IMG/VR virus record: IMGVR_UViG_3300013286_000010
Location: 1 to 64,000 of that record
Length of the DNA: 64,000 nt
Source: a virus
Strand: one strand, 5' to 3'
Every line of letters starts with the position of its first letter. Positions within the stretch are counted from its first letter, which is position 1. Shown in pieces: positions 23,689-31,943 of the stretch. A program made the translations under genes and the position numbers. Under the pieces are notes generated by a model. It ran no database searches. It saw only the letters and a program-made list of their open reading frames with translations, and was not told the DNA's origin.

Positions 23689-24945
23689 ATGTCAAGCGTA
23701 ATGAAAACTGAAAAAGTTAAAAAGCCCGTAGCTACCAAAGAGTATACGCAGGCAGAAAAGAATAAAATTGTTGAGAAGCTGGTCACAGCCCGTATTGGCC
23801 TGTTGTTGCGCCATCCGTTTTTTGGCAATTTGGCAACACGCATGAAGTTAATTGATGCATCAGACTGGTGTGCTACACTGGCTACAGATGGTCGTAACTT
23901 CTATTACAATAACGACTTTGTCAACAAACTCAAACCCAAAGAGGCAGAGTTTGGATTTGCACACGAAGTTCTCCATAATGTGTTTGACCATATGGGCCGT
24001 CGTGATCACCGTGATCCCACATTGTCAAACATTGCCGCTGACTATGCCGCCAATCAAATTCTTAAAGATGAGCGCATTGGTGAAGTGCCTACATTCATTA
24101 AGATTTTCCAAGATAACAAATATCGTGGCATGAGCTATGAACAGATCTATGATGACCTGTATGAAAAGGCTGACAAGATTGACATCGGTTCTTTAGGCGA
24201 GCTGTTAGACGAGCACTTGGATGGTGATGACGAAAGTGACGGCGGCGGTGAGGACGGTGATCAAGAAGGTAAGGGCAAACGTCCAAAACTCACTGCTGAA
24301 GAAAAGAAAGCTATCCGCGATGAGATCAAGGAAGCTATGGTAGCGGCTGCACAGGCAGCAGGTGCTGGGAAAGTGCCTGCAGGTATCCAGCGCATGATTA
24401 GTTCATTCACTGAACCTAAAATGGACTGGCGTCAAATGTTGCGTATGAATATCCAAAGTATTCTTAAGAGCAACTTCAGCTTCAGCCGCCCTAACCGCAA
24501 GTCACAACACTGTGGCGCTATCTTGCCAGGCATGATGAACGAAGAAACTATCGATGTGTCCGTAGCAATTGACATGTCTGGTTCTATTAGTGACTCAATG
24601 GCAATGGACTTCTTGAGTGAAGTCAAGGGCATTATGGATGAATATCAAGACTTTAAATTAGATCTGTGGACATTCGATACCCGTGTGTATGGCTATCAAC
24701 GTTTTACTGGTGATACTGCTGATGAGATCTTGTCCTACAAGTGCCAAGGGGGTGGTGGAACTGACTTCGATGTTAACTACGATTTTATGAAAGAGGAAGG
24801 CATCGAGCCCAAGCGTTTCATTATGTTTACAGATGGCTACCCTTGCGGCAGTTGGGGTGATGAGAACTATTGTGAAAGTCTGTTTATTATCCACGGTAAT
24901 GACAGCATCGTTTCTCCATTCGGTCAGACTGCGCATTATAAATAA
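23689..24945 (+). CDS. VWA-domain protein with HExxH metallopeptidase-like domain
   Basis: 418 residues. N-terminal half has FAHEVLHNVFDH, an HExxH zinc motif as in putative metallopeptidase domains of the DUF2201 type. A Glu/Asp-rich linker lies near residues 165-200. The C-terminal VWA domain has a MIDAS start VAIDMSGSISDSM and later GGGTDFD and FTDGY. It is the expected partner of the MoxR-like ATPase upstream. A TATAAT at 23655-23660 with a poor -35 may give it its own promoter. The target protein is unknown. Confidence 0.82.
   Translation: MSSVMKTEKVKKPVATKEYTQAEKNKIVEKLVTARIGLLLRHPFFGNLATRMKLIDASDWCATLATDGRNFYYNNDFVNKLKPKEAEFGFAHEVLHNVFDHMGRRDHRDPTLSNIAADYAANQILKDERIGEVPTFIKIFQDNKYRGMSYEQIYDDLYEKADKIDIGSLGELLDEHLDGDDESDGGGEDGDQEGKGKRPKLTAEEKKAIRDEIKEAMVAAAQAAGAGKVPAGIQRMISSFTEPKMDWRQMLRMNIQSILKSNFSFSRPNRKSQHCGAILPGMMNEETIDVSVAIDMSGSISDSMAMDFLSEVKGIMDEYQDFKLDLWTFDTRVYGYQRFTGDTADEILSYKCQGGGGTDFDVNYDFMKEEGIEPKRFIMFTDGYPCGSWGDENYCESLFIIHGNDSIVSPFGQTAHYK
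24937..24944 (+). promoter_or_regulatory. Late promoter TATAAATA
   Basis: Exact match to the T4 late consensus, overlapping the end of the VWA gene. The predicted start near 24950 gives a leader of about 7 nt before the next ATG. Confidence 0.55.
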
Positions 24946-24956
24946 GTAGGTAGTTA

Positions 24957-25253
24957 ATGCCATTAAGCAGAGGTGAGATTAACCCATTAGGTGTTCTGAA
25001 GTTAAGGAAACTTTCCTTTATTCCAGAACACTTTGGTAAAATATCAGTAGATCAATACGTTGATATCAAACTTATTGACCACTGGATTAGCTACAACTTA
25101 AATAGTAGGTATGCAATAAAGAAGAAGATAACATTAGACCCTAATAAAAAAATGGTTGACGTTATTGAAATAGGCATGGAGGATCCTCGGGAGATTACTA
25201 TGTTGACTTTAGGATGTCCCTACTTACATAAAACATTAAAGGATAAATTTTAA
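24957..25253 (+). CDS. Unknown protein
   Basis: 98 residues. N-terminal LSRGEINPLGVLKLRKLSFIPEHF region followed by VDIKLIDHWISYNLNSRYAI and a C-terminal TLGCPYLHKTL. No known motif. Preceded by a perfect late element, so expression may be late although its neighbours look early. Confidence 0.55.
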   Translation: MPLSRGEINPLGVLKLRKLSFIPEHFGKISVDQYVDIKLIDHWISYNLNSRYAIKKKITLDPNKKMVDVIEIGMEDPREITMLTLGCPYLHKTLKDKF

Positions 25254-25254
25254 A

Positions 25255-25497
25255 ATGGAAAATCAAGAACAAACTCAAATGCCAACTGAAGAAGGCGTAG
25301 CACCCCAGGCTCCTCAACCAGAGTTGAGCATCAATGATCTTCAAAATCTACGCGGCATTATCAATGTAGCAGTTAAGCGTGGCGCATTTGAAGCCGCAGA
25401 ATTAACTCCAGTCGGTGCTGTATATGATCGATTGAACGCATTTTTAAATGCAGTAACACCAGCACAACCTGCACCAGACCAGGCTCCAGCAGCCTAA
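25255..25497 (+). CDS. Small acidic protein, unknown
   Basis: 80 residues: a disordered Gln/Pro/Glu N-terminus, a helical core (LSINDLQNLRGIINVAVKRG), and an Ala/Pro-rich end. Likely co-transcribed with the next gene (AGGAG in the 12-nt gap). Function unknown. Confidence 0.6.
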   Translation: MENQEQTQMPTEEGVAPQAPQPELSINDLQNLRGIINVAVKRGAFEAAELTPVGAVYDRLNAFLNAVTPAQPAPDQAPAA

Positions 25498-25509
25498 TAG
25501 GAGAATCAC

Positions 25510-26121
25510 ATGAAACATGTGGGAAAAATGAAAAACAATGGAGCCAAGGTAGTTGTTGCATATCGCACACTGCCCGGAGATCCACATAGTGCCCTAGTCG
25601 TAGGCACTAATAATCTAGGCGATACTTATCATGATTCATTGATGAGCACCGTTCAAGACAATAGTGCCCAACAGGCAAACGAACTTGCAGACATTTTAGC
25701 TGTTCGTCGTTTCCCCGATGGTAGCAATATGCTGGAATGGTTGCACAGGCGTGGCAATCTTAAGAAAGTTCCCACTGACGGCGTGTTGATGACTCCTACT
25801 CCGCAAACAAGCATTTCGTTAGATGAATTGAATGTATTGATTGCAGAACAAAAGGGTATTACTCTAGATGAGTTAGCTGTCACTGATGGCAACACTCCTA
25901 ATCCAAAGAGTAAAAAATCCGATCCAACTAAAACTACCAGCGCCAGCGTAAATGGTGAGGATGAGATTGTCGTAGTCGAAACTGCTGAAGAAGATATGAC
26001 TCCTGCTCAACTACGTAGCAAGGCCGATGCATTGTTCAAGCAGGCCCAAGTCTTGCGTAAGCAGGCAGACGCTATTGATCCTCCAAAGAGCAAGAAAAAA
26101 GCCTCTGTAGAAGTTGAATGA
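25510..26121 (+). CDS. Conserved protein, unknown
   Basis: 203 residues. N-terminal domain (AKVVVAYRTLPGDPHSALVV ... MLEWLHRRGNLKKV) and a disordered, highly charged second half with a Lys/Glu coiled segment (LFKQAQVLRKQADAI). Ends in an ATGA overlap with thymidylate synthase. No function assigned. Confidence 0.6.
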   Translation: MKHVGKMKNNGAKVVVAYRTLPGDPHSALVVGTNNLGDTYHDSLMSTVQDNSAQQANELADILAVRRFPDGSNMLEWLHRRGNLKKVPTDGVLMTPTPQTSISLDELNVLIAEQKGITLDELAVTDGNTPNPKSKKSDPTKTTSASVNGEDEIVVVETAEEDMTPAQLRSKADALFKQAQVLRKQADAIDPPKSKKKASVEVE

Positions 26122-27002
26122 GCCAATCTGAAGTAGCATACCTAAACGCACTGCGAGACATTTTGGATCACGGTGAGGATCGTCCTGATCGTACAGGAAC
26201 TGGTACTCGCAGTATCTTTGGTCTCCAGATGCGTTTTGAGTTGACCGAAGGCTTTCCTGCTATCACTACAAAGAAGTTGGCATGGAAGGCGTGTGTTAGT
26301 GAACTAATTTGGTTTATTGAAGGCAGCGGTGACGAATATCGTTTGAGAGAAATCCTACACGGTGATCGTTATAGCGACAAGAAAACTATTTGGACTGACA
26401 ATGCACAATCTGACTATTGGGTCAAGCAACGTCTCCAACGTCATCCAGGTGACCTAGGTCGTGTCTATGGTGTTCAATGGCGCAGATGGCGCAAGCCTTT
26501 GATCCGTGTTAACAAGGTTGTGCTACAAAATCACGATCAGTTAATTGAATTGATCAACGGCATTAAAGATGATCCATACAGTCGCAGGCACATTATCAGT
26601 GCATGGAATCCTGGAGAATTGGACCTAATGGCACTTCCGCCTTGTCATATGATGGCACAGTTCTATGTCAGCAATGGTAAGTTGAGCTGCCAAATGTATC
26701 AACGTAGTGCTGACATGTTCTTGGGAATGCCCTTTAACATTGCATCATATGCATTGTTCACTCATATGATTGCACAAGTATGTAATTTAGAAGTAGGCGA
26801 TTTGATTATCAGTGTAGGTGATGCTCATATCTATGACAATCACTTTGATCAGGTCAAAGAACAATTGGCTCGTAAGCCGTTTCCATTACCAACATTAAAA
26901 TTGAATCCAGATATTTCTGTTATTACAGAATTTGATATGAATGATATTAATCTAGACGGTTATGAAAGCCACGAAGCTATTAAGGCTCCAATGGCTGTTT
27001 AA
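26118..27002 (+). CDS. thyA: Thymidylate synthase
   Basis: 294 residues, similar to bacterial ThyA. DRTGTGT and TTKKLAWKACVSELIWF near the N-terminus; ALPPCHMMAQFYV carries the catalytic Cys; QRSADMFLGMPFNIASYALF contains the Asn that selects dUMP (dCMP hydroxymethylases have Asp there), and GDAHIYDNH follows. Makes dTMP from dUMP with methylene-tetrahydrofolate. Last gene of the left plus-strand region; the stop overlaps the opposing fibre gene by 4 bp. Confidence 0.95.
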   Translation: MSQSEVAYLNALRDILDHGEDRPDRTGTGTRSIFGLQMRFELTEGFPAITTKKLAWKACVSELIWFIEGSGDEYRLREILHGDRYSDKKTIWTDNAQSDYWVKQRLQRHPGDLGRVYGVQWRRWRKPLIRVNKVVLQNHDQLIELINGIKDDPYSRRHIISAWNPGELDLMALPPCHMMAQFYVSNGKLSCQMYQRSADMFLGMPFNIASYALFTHMIAQVCNLEVGDLIISVGDAHIYDNHFDQVKEQLARKPFPLPTLKLNPDISVITEFDMNDINLDGYESHEAIKAPMAV

Positions 27003-28234
27003 ACTACTAATACTTCAATAACTCCGACAGGCCCTTGGAAATCTTCAAGGGCCTTTCCTATTACAGCGTTAGAACTATCTGTAGGTAGTTTAGCACAAGC
27101 ATGTCCTAGACGGGCACTAGTTACTAGAAGATCACCCTTTTTAATACTGCCTATAATTTTGCACGGAACACGGCCTTTTAAGGCAATATAGGGGTGAGTT
27201 TCGTCGGTTCCGGCGTCGGAATTCATCATATAGGCTGGATTTTTAGATACTATGCCTGCGACTGCGGTACTGGCACGTTCTTCACATGCTGTTACTTCTT
27301 TATCTCCACCTATTACAACTACAGTTCCGGATTCGTATAGCATATCGGCAGCATAGCGCTCTGCCAAATCAGCATAACGAGCTGCACTAGCAACAGTTGA
27401 TAATACGTTTGTAGATGGATTATATGTTATGCCTGCATCAGTTTTTAAAGGTTGATCGCCAGTTGCTCCGGGTGCAAATGGTACATAAAATGTAGCATCA
27501 GACGACGAAGCGGAAAGTGTAACATTAGTTGCAGTAGTTGCCCTTTGAGCATTGGCAGCACTAACTGTAGTCAACGATTCGGCTGCTGTTCCCCAAAAAT
27601 AGTAACCAGCATCTTTAGTAGATCCAGATGCATTAGCTCCTGGTAAGGTTATACCGCGTTTAACATTTATAAAATTTTCAGAAAGATCAGATGTTGCTAC
27701 TGGAACAAAATCAGTATCTCCATAATTAGAAATTACAGCAACAGGTGCTGATCCAATTTTAGCTTTAAGTAATGTACTAAAAGAATCGAGACCACCCTGA
27801 CGTGTTTCATCAACTGCGGTCCATGCCGCTTTAGATGCTGCCGGTGATACAGGTCCAATTAATACAAAGTTGTTGCCGTCAAATCCTTTTAATTGTTTGT
27901 TAGAAGAATCCCACCACAGGTCCCCTGCCCTGACTCCAGATGTAGGTTGCAATGCCTGTATTTGTAAATTAGCAATGCCTTTGAAAGACTTTCCATTGTA
28001 AGATACATTAAGTTGTTGTGTAGTGTTATTAAACCAAAGTTGACCTTGTATAGGTTTAGATGGTGCTGTTGTATTTGAAAAATTTTCTAAAAGTTTTAGA
28101 AGGTTTTCGTTAACTATCTCTCCGTATCCGGAATAGTTTCTTCCAACAAATGTTAAGTTAGTAGTAATGTCCGTTGCAGCATCGTTTACTGTAGTAAGAA
28201 CACTTCCGTTGGTTTTGTTTAAAATATATGGCAT
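26999..28234 (-). CDS. Tail fibre paralogue 3
   Basis: 411 residues, last gene of the minus-strand late block. The N-terminal ~80 residues (LTFVGRNYSGYGEIVNENLL, then GQLWFNN and GDLWWDS) match the two upstream genes, indicating tandem duplication. The C-terminal ~140 residues differ: ARYADLAERYAADMLYESGT and LKGRVPCKIIGSIKKGDLLV resemble the terminal domain of phage fibres that folds or is cleaved like an intramolecular chaperone. Probably baseplate-attached and involved in host recognition. Confidence 0.7.
   Translation of the reverse strand: MPYILNKTNGSVLTTVNDAATDITTNLTFVGRNYSGYGEIVNENLLKLLENFSNTTAPSKPIQGQLWFNNTTQQLNVSYNGKSFKGIANLQIQALQPTSGVRAGDLWWDSSNKQLKGFDGNNFVLIGPVSPAASKAAWTAVDETRQGGLDSFSTLLKAKIGSAPVAVISNYGDTDFVPVATSDLSENFINVKRGITLPGANASGSTKDAGYYFWGTAAESLTTVSAANAQRATTATNVTLSASSSDATFYVPFAPGATGDQPLKTDAGITYNPSTNVLSTVASAARYADLAERYAADMLYESGTVVVIGGDKEVTACEERASTAVAGIVSKNPAYMMNSDAGTDETHPYIALKGRVPCKIIGSIKKGDLLVTSARLGHACAKLPTDSSNAVIGKALEDFQGPVGVIEVLVV
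27029..27054. terminator. Bidirectional terminator candidate within coding sequence
   Basis: AGGCCCTTG (27029-27037) and CAAGGGCCT (27046-27054) are perfect complements around an 8-nt loop, followed by TTTCC on the plus strand. It lies at the convergence of thyA and the late block, inside the last codons of the fibre gene. The U-tract is short. Confidence 0.5.
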
Positions 28235-28248
28235 AGTTTATTTTCAAT

Positions 28249-29457
28249 TTAAGATACAAATGTCCATGCTCCGCCGGATATTGTAAATGTTTTTACAACC
28301 CTAGCAACGGATACAGTAGGAATACTTGCACTAGCAGTTGCTCCAGTTAATGCTGGTCCAGTAGTTGACGGGGTTATCATGAATGTGCTGGTTGTGGTAC
28401 TTAAAGTTACTGTAGAAGAACTAACGGTGACTGTTGAGCATAAAATTCTAGCATTTGTACCATTCTTATATTCAGCTACAGGAGCAATTTGAGCAAGGTA
28501 ATTAATAATACCAGAATTATTTAAACCGTCTGATATGTCTATGCTTAGTACAATACTTCTACCATATAGATATTGTCTAGTCACTGCATCTGTGTCAGCG
28601 ATCGGATCTGCCATATTAGTAATTTTATTACTACCCATACTCAACTTTGAAGTTACTACAACATTAGTAAGAGTTGCATTAGTAGCGGTAAAATTTGTAA
28701 TAGTTGCACTGGTTGATACTAAATTTGTAGAAGTAACAGTTCCTGTTGAAACAATATTTTTTGCAGTAAAATTAATAGTAACAATGCCAGCAGATGTTAC
28801 AGTATTGTATACCTTCAGTGAATTAAACAATGTTAAACCACTTTCAACAATAACCGTTGATGTGTTTACTGTAGCTGTAAACTCTGAATATGTAGTTACA
28901 AATGAATTTGTAGAAAGGACACCCAATGTAGTATGGTGATTCTTTAACAATGCTACAAACTGTTTAACGTTGCCAAGATCGTTTACTGGATTTTGATAAG
29001 GGGGTAATACCCATCCACTATCTTGCCCATAATATGCAGGGAATGTTGGACCAACGGTAGTCCACACACTACCGTCCCAAACATTTAATTGAAAATTATC
29101 TTTATCCCACCACAAGTCGCCCGCTGATGGATTAGTTAACGATACAGGAGTAGGAGGATTAGCAACCGACGGAGAAGATACTACTGCACCCGACACAGGT
29201 CTAAATGTACCATCATACACTTTTAATCTTCTAGATGTAGTATCAAACCATAGTTGACCAGTTAGTGGACTGCGTGGAGGACTGCTAGAAGAACTAGCTG
29301 AATTAGCTAATAATCTTACAAAGTTATTGTTAATGTACTGACCATAAGCGTTAATGTTTTTGCCAACAAGAGCTAGACTAGTAGCAGATTGATTAACTGT
29401 ATTATCTGCCAATAACAACAGAGTAGTGCCATCAGTGTTTAAAATTTTATATGCCAT
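28249..29457 (-). CDS. Tail fibre paralogue 2
   Basis: 402 residues. Shares the N-terminal pattern LALVGKNINAYGQYINNNFV plus GQLWFDT/GDLWWDK with its neighbours. The remainder is Ser/Thr/Val-rich beta sequence (TSTNLVSTSATITNFTATN) typical of trimeric fibre shafts, and VTRQYLYGR appears near residue 300. Separated by 4-14 nt from the flanking paralogues, so co-transcribed. Receptor not known. Confidence 0.7.
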   Translation of the reverse strand: MAYKILNTDGTTLLLLADNTVNQSATSLALVGKNINAYGQYINNNFVRLLANSASSSSSPPRSPLTGQLWFDTTSRRLKVYDGTFRPVSGAVVSSPSVANPPTPVSLTNPSAGDLWWDKDNFQLNVWDGSVWTTVGPTFPAYYGQDSGWVLPPYQNPVNDLGNVKQFVALLKNHHTTLGVLSTNSFVTTYSEFTATVNTSTVIVESGLTLFNSLKVYNTVTSAGIVTINFTAKNIVSTGTVTSTNLVSTSATITNFTATNATLTNVVVTSKLSMGSNKITNMADPIADTDAVTRQYLYGRSIVLSIDISDGLNNSGIINYLAQIAPVAEYKNGTNARILCSTVTVSSSTVTLSTTTSTFMITPSTTGPALTGATASASIPTVSVARVVKTFTISGGAWTFVS

Positions 29458-29461
29458 ATTT

Positions 29462-30967
29462 TTATGTCTTTATAATATAGTAGGAGGTTGCAGTTCCGCC
29501 TGTAGTTGTAGATGTTTCAAATAAGTTTGGGATATAAAACTCACTTCCCGATATAGGTGTACCATATTTATTTTTAATTAATGCAAATAGATCAGGATAA
29601 GTAGCTCGAACTTTTGACGAACCATCACACTTTAACCATCCAGTAGGAGGTACATCCGATACTGACAATTGAAGTGTTCCTACAGGCCATATAACATTTG
29701 AGGAATATACATTAGATGCATATATAGTAGAAACATACAAGGACCTAAAATAGTTAGTAGCAGTTCCAATATCATAACTATTATGATGGTTGGATACGAG
29801 TGCAACCCCCGAACCTGCATTTGCACCAACTGTTATTTTTCCAGTTGATGTTGTCACACCACCGATAATTATACCACTAGTAACAGCTAGACTTTCACCA
29901 ACTGATGCACTTCCTAAAATATTCGTTGACGAAGAAACTGTCAATGTACTTGCAACTAACAAGGTTCCTGTAATCGTAGTAGCAGCATTAATAGATACCA
30001 AATTACTGTTAACACTTAACGAAGCAGTTGTAATTCCGCTAGGGTTTTTAGTTCTAATAACGACAGACCCGCCTGCTTTATTATTATAAAGTACGCCATC
30101 ATTAATATTTTTATATAATTGTATAAATTCTGTAGATATGCCAGCATCAATAACAATACCATTGTTATAGTTAGCACCGTCAGTAGCGGCTGCATTACTT
30201 TGAGAAAAAACAATGTGACCTTTTACTACCTGACCTCGATTAGAATAATCGTTCTTTTGTAAAAATTCTTTGCCTGGTGTAGAGAATCCGTCAACTAAAA
30301 CGTTAGTAGCATTATCAGCAGTACCATGCAATGCGATTCCCACTCTATTATAATCCACATCTGCTGATAAATTAATACCACGCTTAATAGTTGTAAATCC
30401 ATTTATGACAGGATTAGGAATAAATTCTTCATTAGATACAATCGATATAAGAACATCATTTGCATAATTTTTTATTACATTATATGTTTCAGTAGATGTT
30501 TCAATTGTACTTGCTTCAGATCCAGTTCCGTTACTGATTGAAGGACCAACGGTAATCCAATTATCGTTAGCATAGATGCTTAATTTTTTAGCTGACGTAT
30601 TGACCCATATGTCTCCATCCCTTAATCCTGGATTGATTGAGTTTTTAGGATCAATGTCTTGTTGATATATACCTGTAGCAGCCGGCCATCTAGCAGCAGT
30701 TGCAGTACCATCCATTATTCGAAGAACTTTTTTAGATGGTACACTTGTATCATACCACAATTGCCCTTCCATTGGATTCTCTGGAGGAACAGGGCTTGCA
30801 AAGTTTTCTAATAATCGAATTAAATTTGCTGCAAATGTTTCGCCATAGTTAGGATATCCACGACCGACTAAACTTAAACTTGTATCAACAGTATTAACTC
30901 CCGGAGGCATGTCCGGAACGTAAATTGGATCTTTAGTAGGATCTGAATGTTTTATGTAATATGGCAT
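29462..30967 (-). CDS. Tail fibre paralogue 1 with tail-collar domain
   Basis: 501 residues. N-terminal LSLVGRGYPNYGETFAANLI and GQLWYDT match the paralogues. The C-terminal ~65 residues (GWLKCDGSSKVRATYPDLFA ... FYIPNLFET) form a phage tail-collar domain, as in T4 short-tail-fibre-type proteins. The middle is repetitive beta structure. The longest of the three and probably a functional fibre tip. Confidence 0.75.
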   Translation of the reverse strand: MPYYIKHSDPTKDPIYVPDMPPGVNTVDTSLSLVGRGYPNYGETFAANLIRLLENFASPVPPENPMEGQLWYDTSVPSKKVLRIMDGTATAARWPAATGIYQQDIDPKNSINPGLRDGDIWVNTSAKKLSIYANDNWITVGPSISNGTGSEASTIETSTETYNVIKNYANDVLISIVSNEEFIPNPVINGFTTIKRGINLSADVDYNRVGIALHGTADNATNVLVDGFSTPGKEFLQKNDYSNRGQVVKGHIVFSQSNAAATDGANYNNGIVIDAGISTEFIQLYKNINDGVLYNNKAGGSVVIRTKNPSGITTASLSVNSNLVSINAATTITGTLLVASTLTVSSSTNILGSASVGESLAVTSGIIIGGVTTSTGKITVGANAGSGVALVSNHHNSYDIGTATNYFRSLYVSTIYASNVYSSNVIWPVGTLQLSVSDVPPTGWLKCDGSSKVRATYPDLFALIKNKYGTPISGSEFYIPNLFETSTTTGGTATSYYIIKT

Positions 30968-30969
30968 AA

Positions 30970-31626
30970 TTATACTCCGCTGGTAAGACTTTGAATTCTA
31001 ACGGTATAATCAATTTGAATCATTCTGTTCAACGACTTCTGCACGGGATGAAAAATAACGTGTGTTAATAAATCTCCTAAACCTGCTCCGTCAGGTGTAT
31101 ATGCCTTTAATCCCAATTCGTCAAATACAAATGGCCCGTCTGATTGTGTTGTATTATCAAATGCTGATTGACTCAATGGTTCTCCAAAATCTAACAAACA
31201 ACTTACTAAAATATCAGTATATGCTGTTCCAGCAACGTGACGAGTTTCCATAAAATTTCTTACAGGATCTAAATCACTGGATTGTTTAGCATCCACTGTT
31301 TTGTAATAAGTTTGATTATAGAGACTAGCGTTAGTTCCAATAACATTTGGAGTAAGATATGTAATGATACCAGTCTGATCAACTCGTGTTCCACCATTAC
31401 CAAATGCCATTTCTGCAATAGTACCGTATCCCTGATTACTTAATCCGCGGGCCAATGCAATACTAAAATTTTCATAATGGATAGCATTACGTTTATCTAT
31501 AAAGACTTCTTTAGTTTCAGGGTCAAATATTTTAATGTGGCCCTGAACGCCAACCGTTCCCTGCTCGTTAGGCCTAGCTACAGGAGGTGTATTCTGTTGA
31601 TTTTTCATAGTTTCAGTCTGTTCCAT
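30970..31626 (-). CDS. Virion structural protein, unknown
   Basis: 218 residues. VQGHIKIFDPETKEVFIDKR and EMAFGNGGTRVDQTG are distinctive; the rest is beta-rich. A CATAAATA element lies 4 nt before this ATG, so the true start may be the in-frame ATG at 31608 (MKNQQN), 18 nt inside. Position between the giant protein and the fibre genes suggests a baseplate or fibre-adaptor role. Confidence 0.65.
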   Translation of the reverse strand: MEQTETMKNQQNTPPVARPNEQGTVGVQGHIKIFDPETKEVFIDKRNAIHYENFSIALARGLSNQGYGTIAEMAFGNGGTRVDQTGIITYLTPNVIGTNASLYNQTYYKTVDAKQSSDLDPVRNFMETRHVAGTAYTDILVSCLLDFGEPLSQSAFDNTTQSDGPFVFDELGLKAYTPDGAGLGDLLTHVIFHPVQKSLNRMIQIDYTVRIQSLTSGV

Positions 31627-31630
31627 ATGG

Positions 31631-31638
31631 TATTTATG
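31631..31638 (-). promoter_or_regulatory. Minus-strand late element CATAAATA
   Basis: Reads CATAAATA on the minus strand, upstream of the 30970-31626 gene. The predicted start falls at that gene's ATG. Confidence 0.45.
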
Positions 31639-31643
31639 CTGTA

Positions 31644-31943
31644 TTAAAATGTGCTTGCAGGAACTCTACGCCAGGTATTTTCTGCTACACAGATATATAC
31701 ATACTCATTGTCAAACGCTATATTTCCAACATGTCCAGTAGATGTACTACTTAACGGTTTAGATTTTGCATTTTGACGACTAGCGGTTGCAAAATTACTA
31801 TAAGCTATAGCATTTATAAGACCTTCAACCGCTAGAGTAGAAACACGAGTTGCTACTCTGTCTTGTATTGATAAAAAGTAATTTGTGTTACCAATAATGC
31901 CGTCAGCGGTAGTTATTGCAGGTAATTCGTTAATATTTGGCAT
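31644..31943 (-). CDS. Small fibre-like structural protein
   Basis: 99 residues. N-terminal helix-rich segment, then GHVGNIAFDNEYVYICVAENTW, the strand motif seen at the ends of many phage fibre and baseplate-associated proteins. It begins immediately after the giant gene (stop and start adjacent), so expression is coupled. Could be a fibre adaptor or trimerisation piece. Confidence 0.6.
   Translation of the reverse strand: MPNINELPAITTADGIIGNTNYFLSIQDRVATRVSTLAVEGLINAIAYSNFATASRQNAKSKPLSSTSTGHVGNIAFDNEYVYICVAENTWRRVPASTF

Noticed and set aside
22526-24945. Cobaltochelatase CobS/CobT
   Set aside because: The domain pair is a general MoxR/VWA unit; there are no cobalamin genes nearby to support a chelatase role.
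26118-27002. dCMP hydroxymethylase instead of thymidylate synthase
   Set aside because: PFNIASY has Asn at the pyrimidine-selecting position; hydroxymethylases have Asp. There is thus no sign here of hydroxymethylcytosine synthesis.
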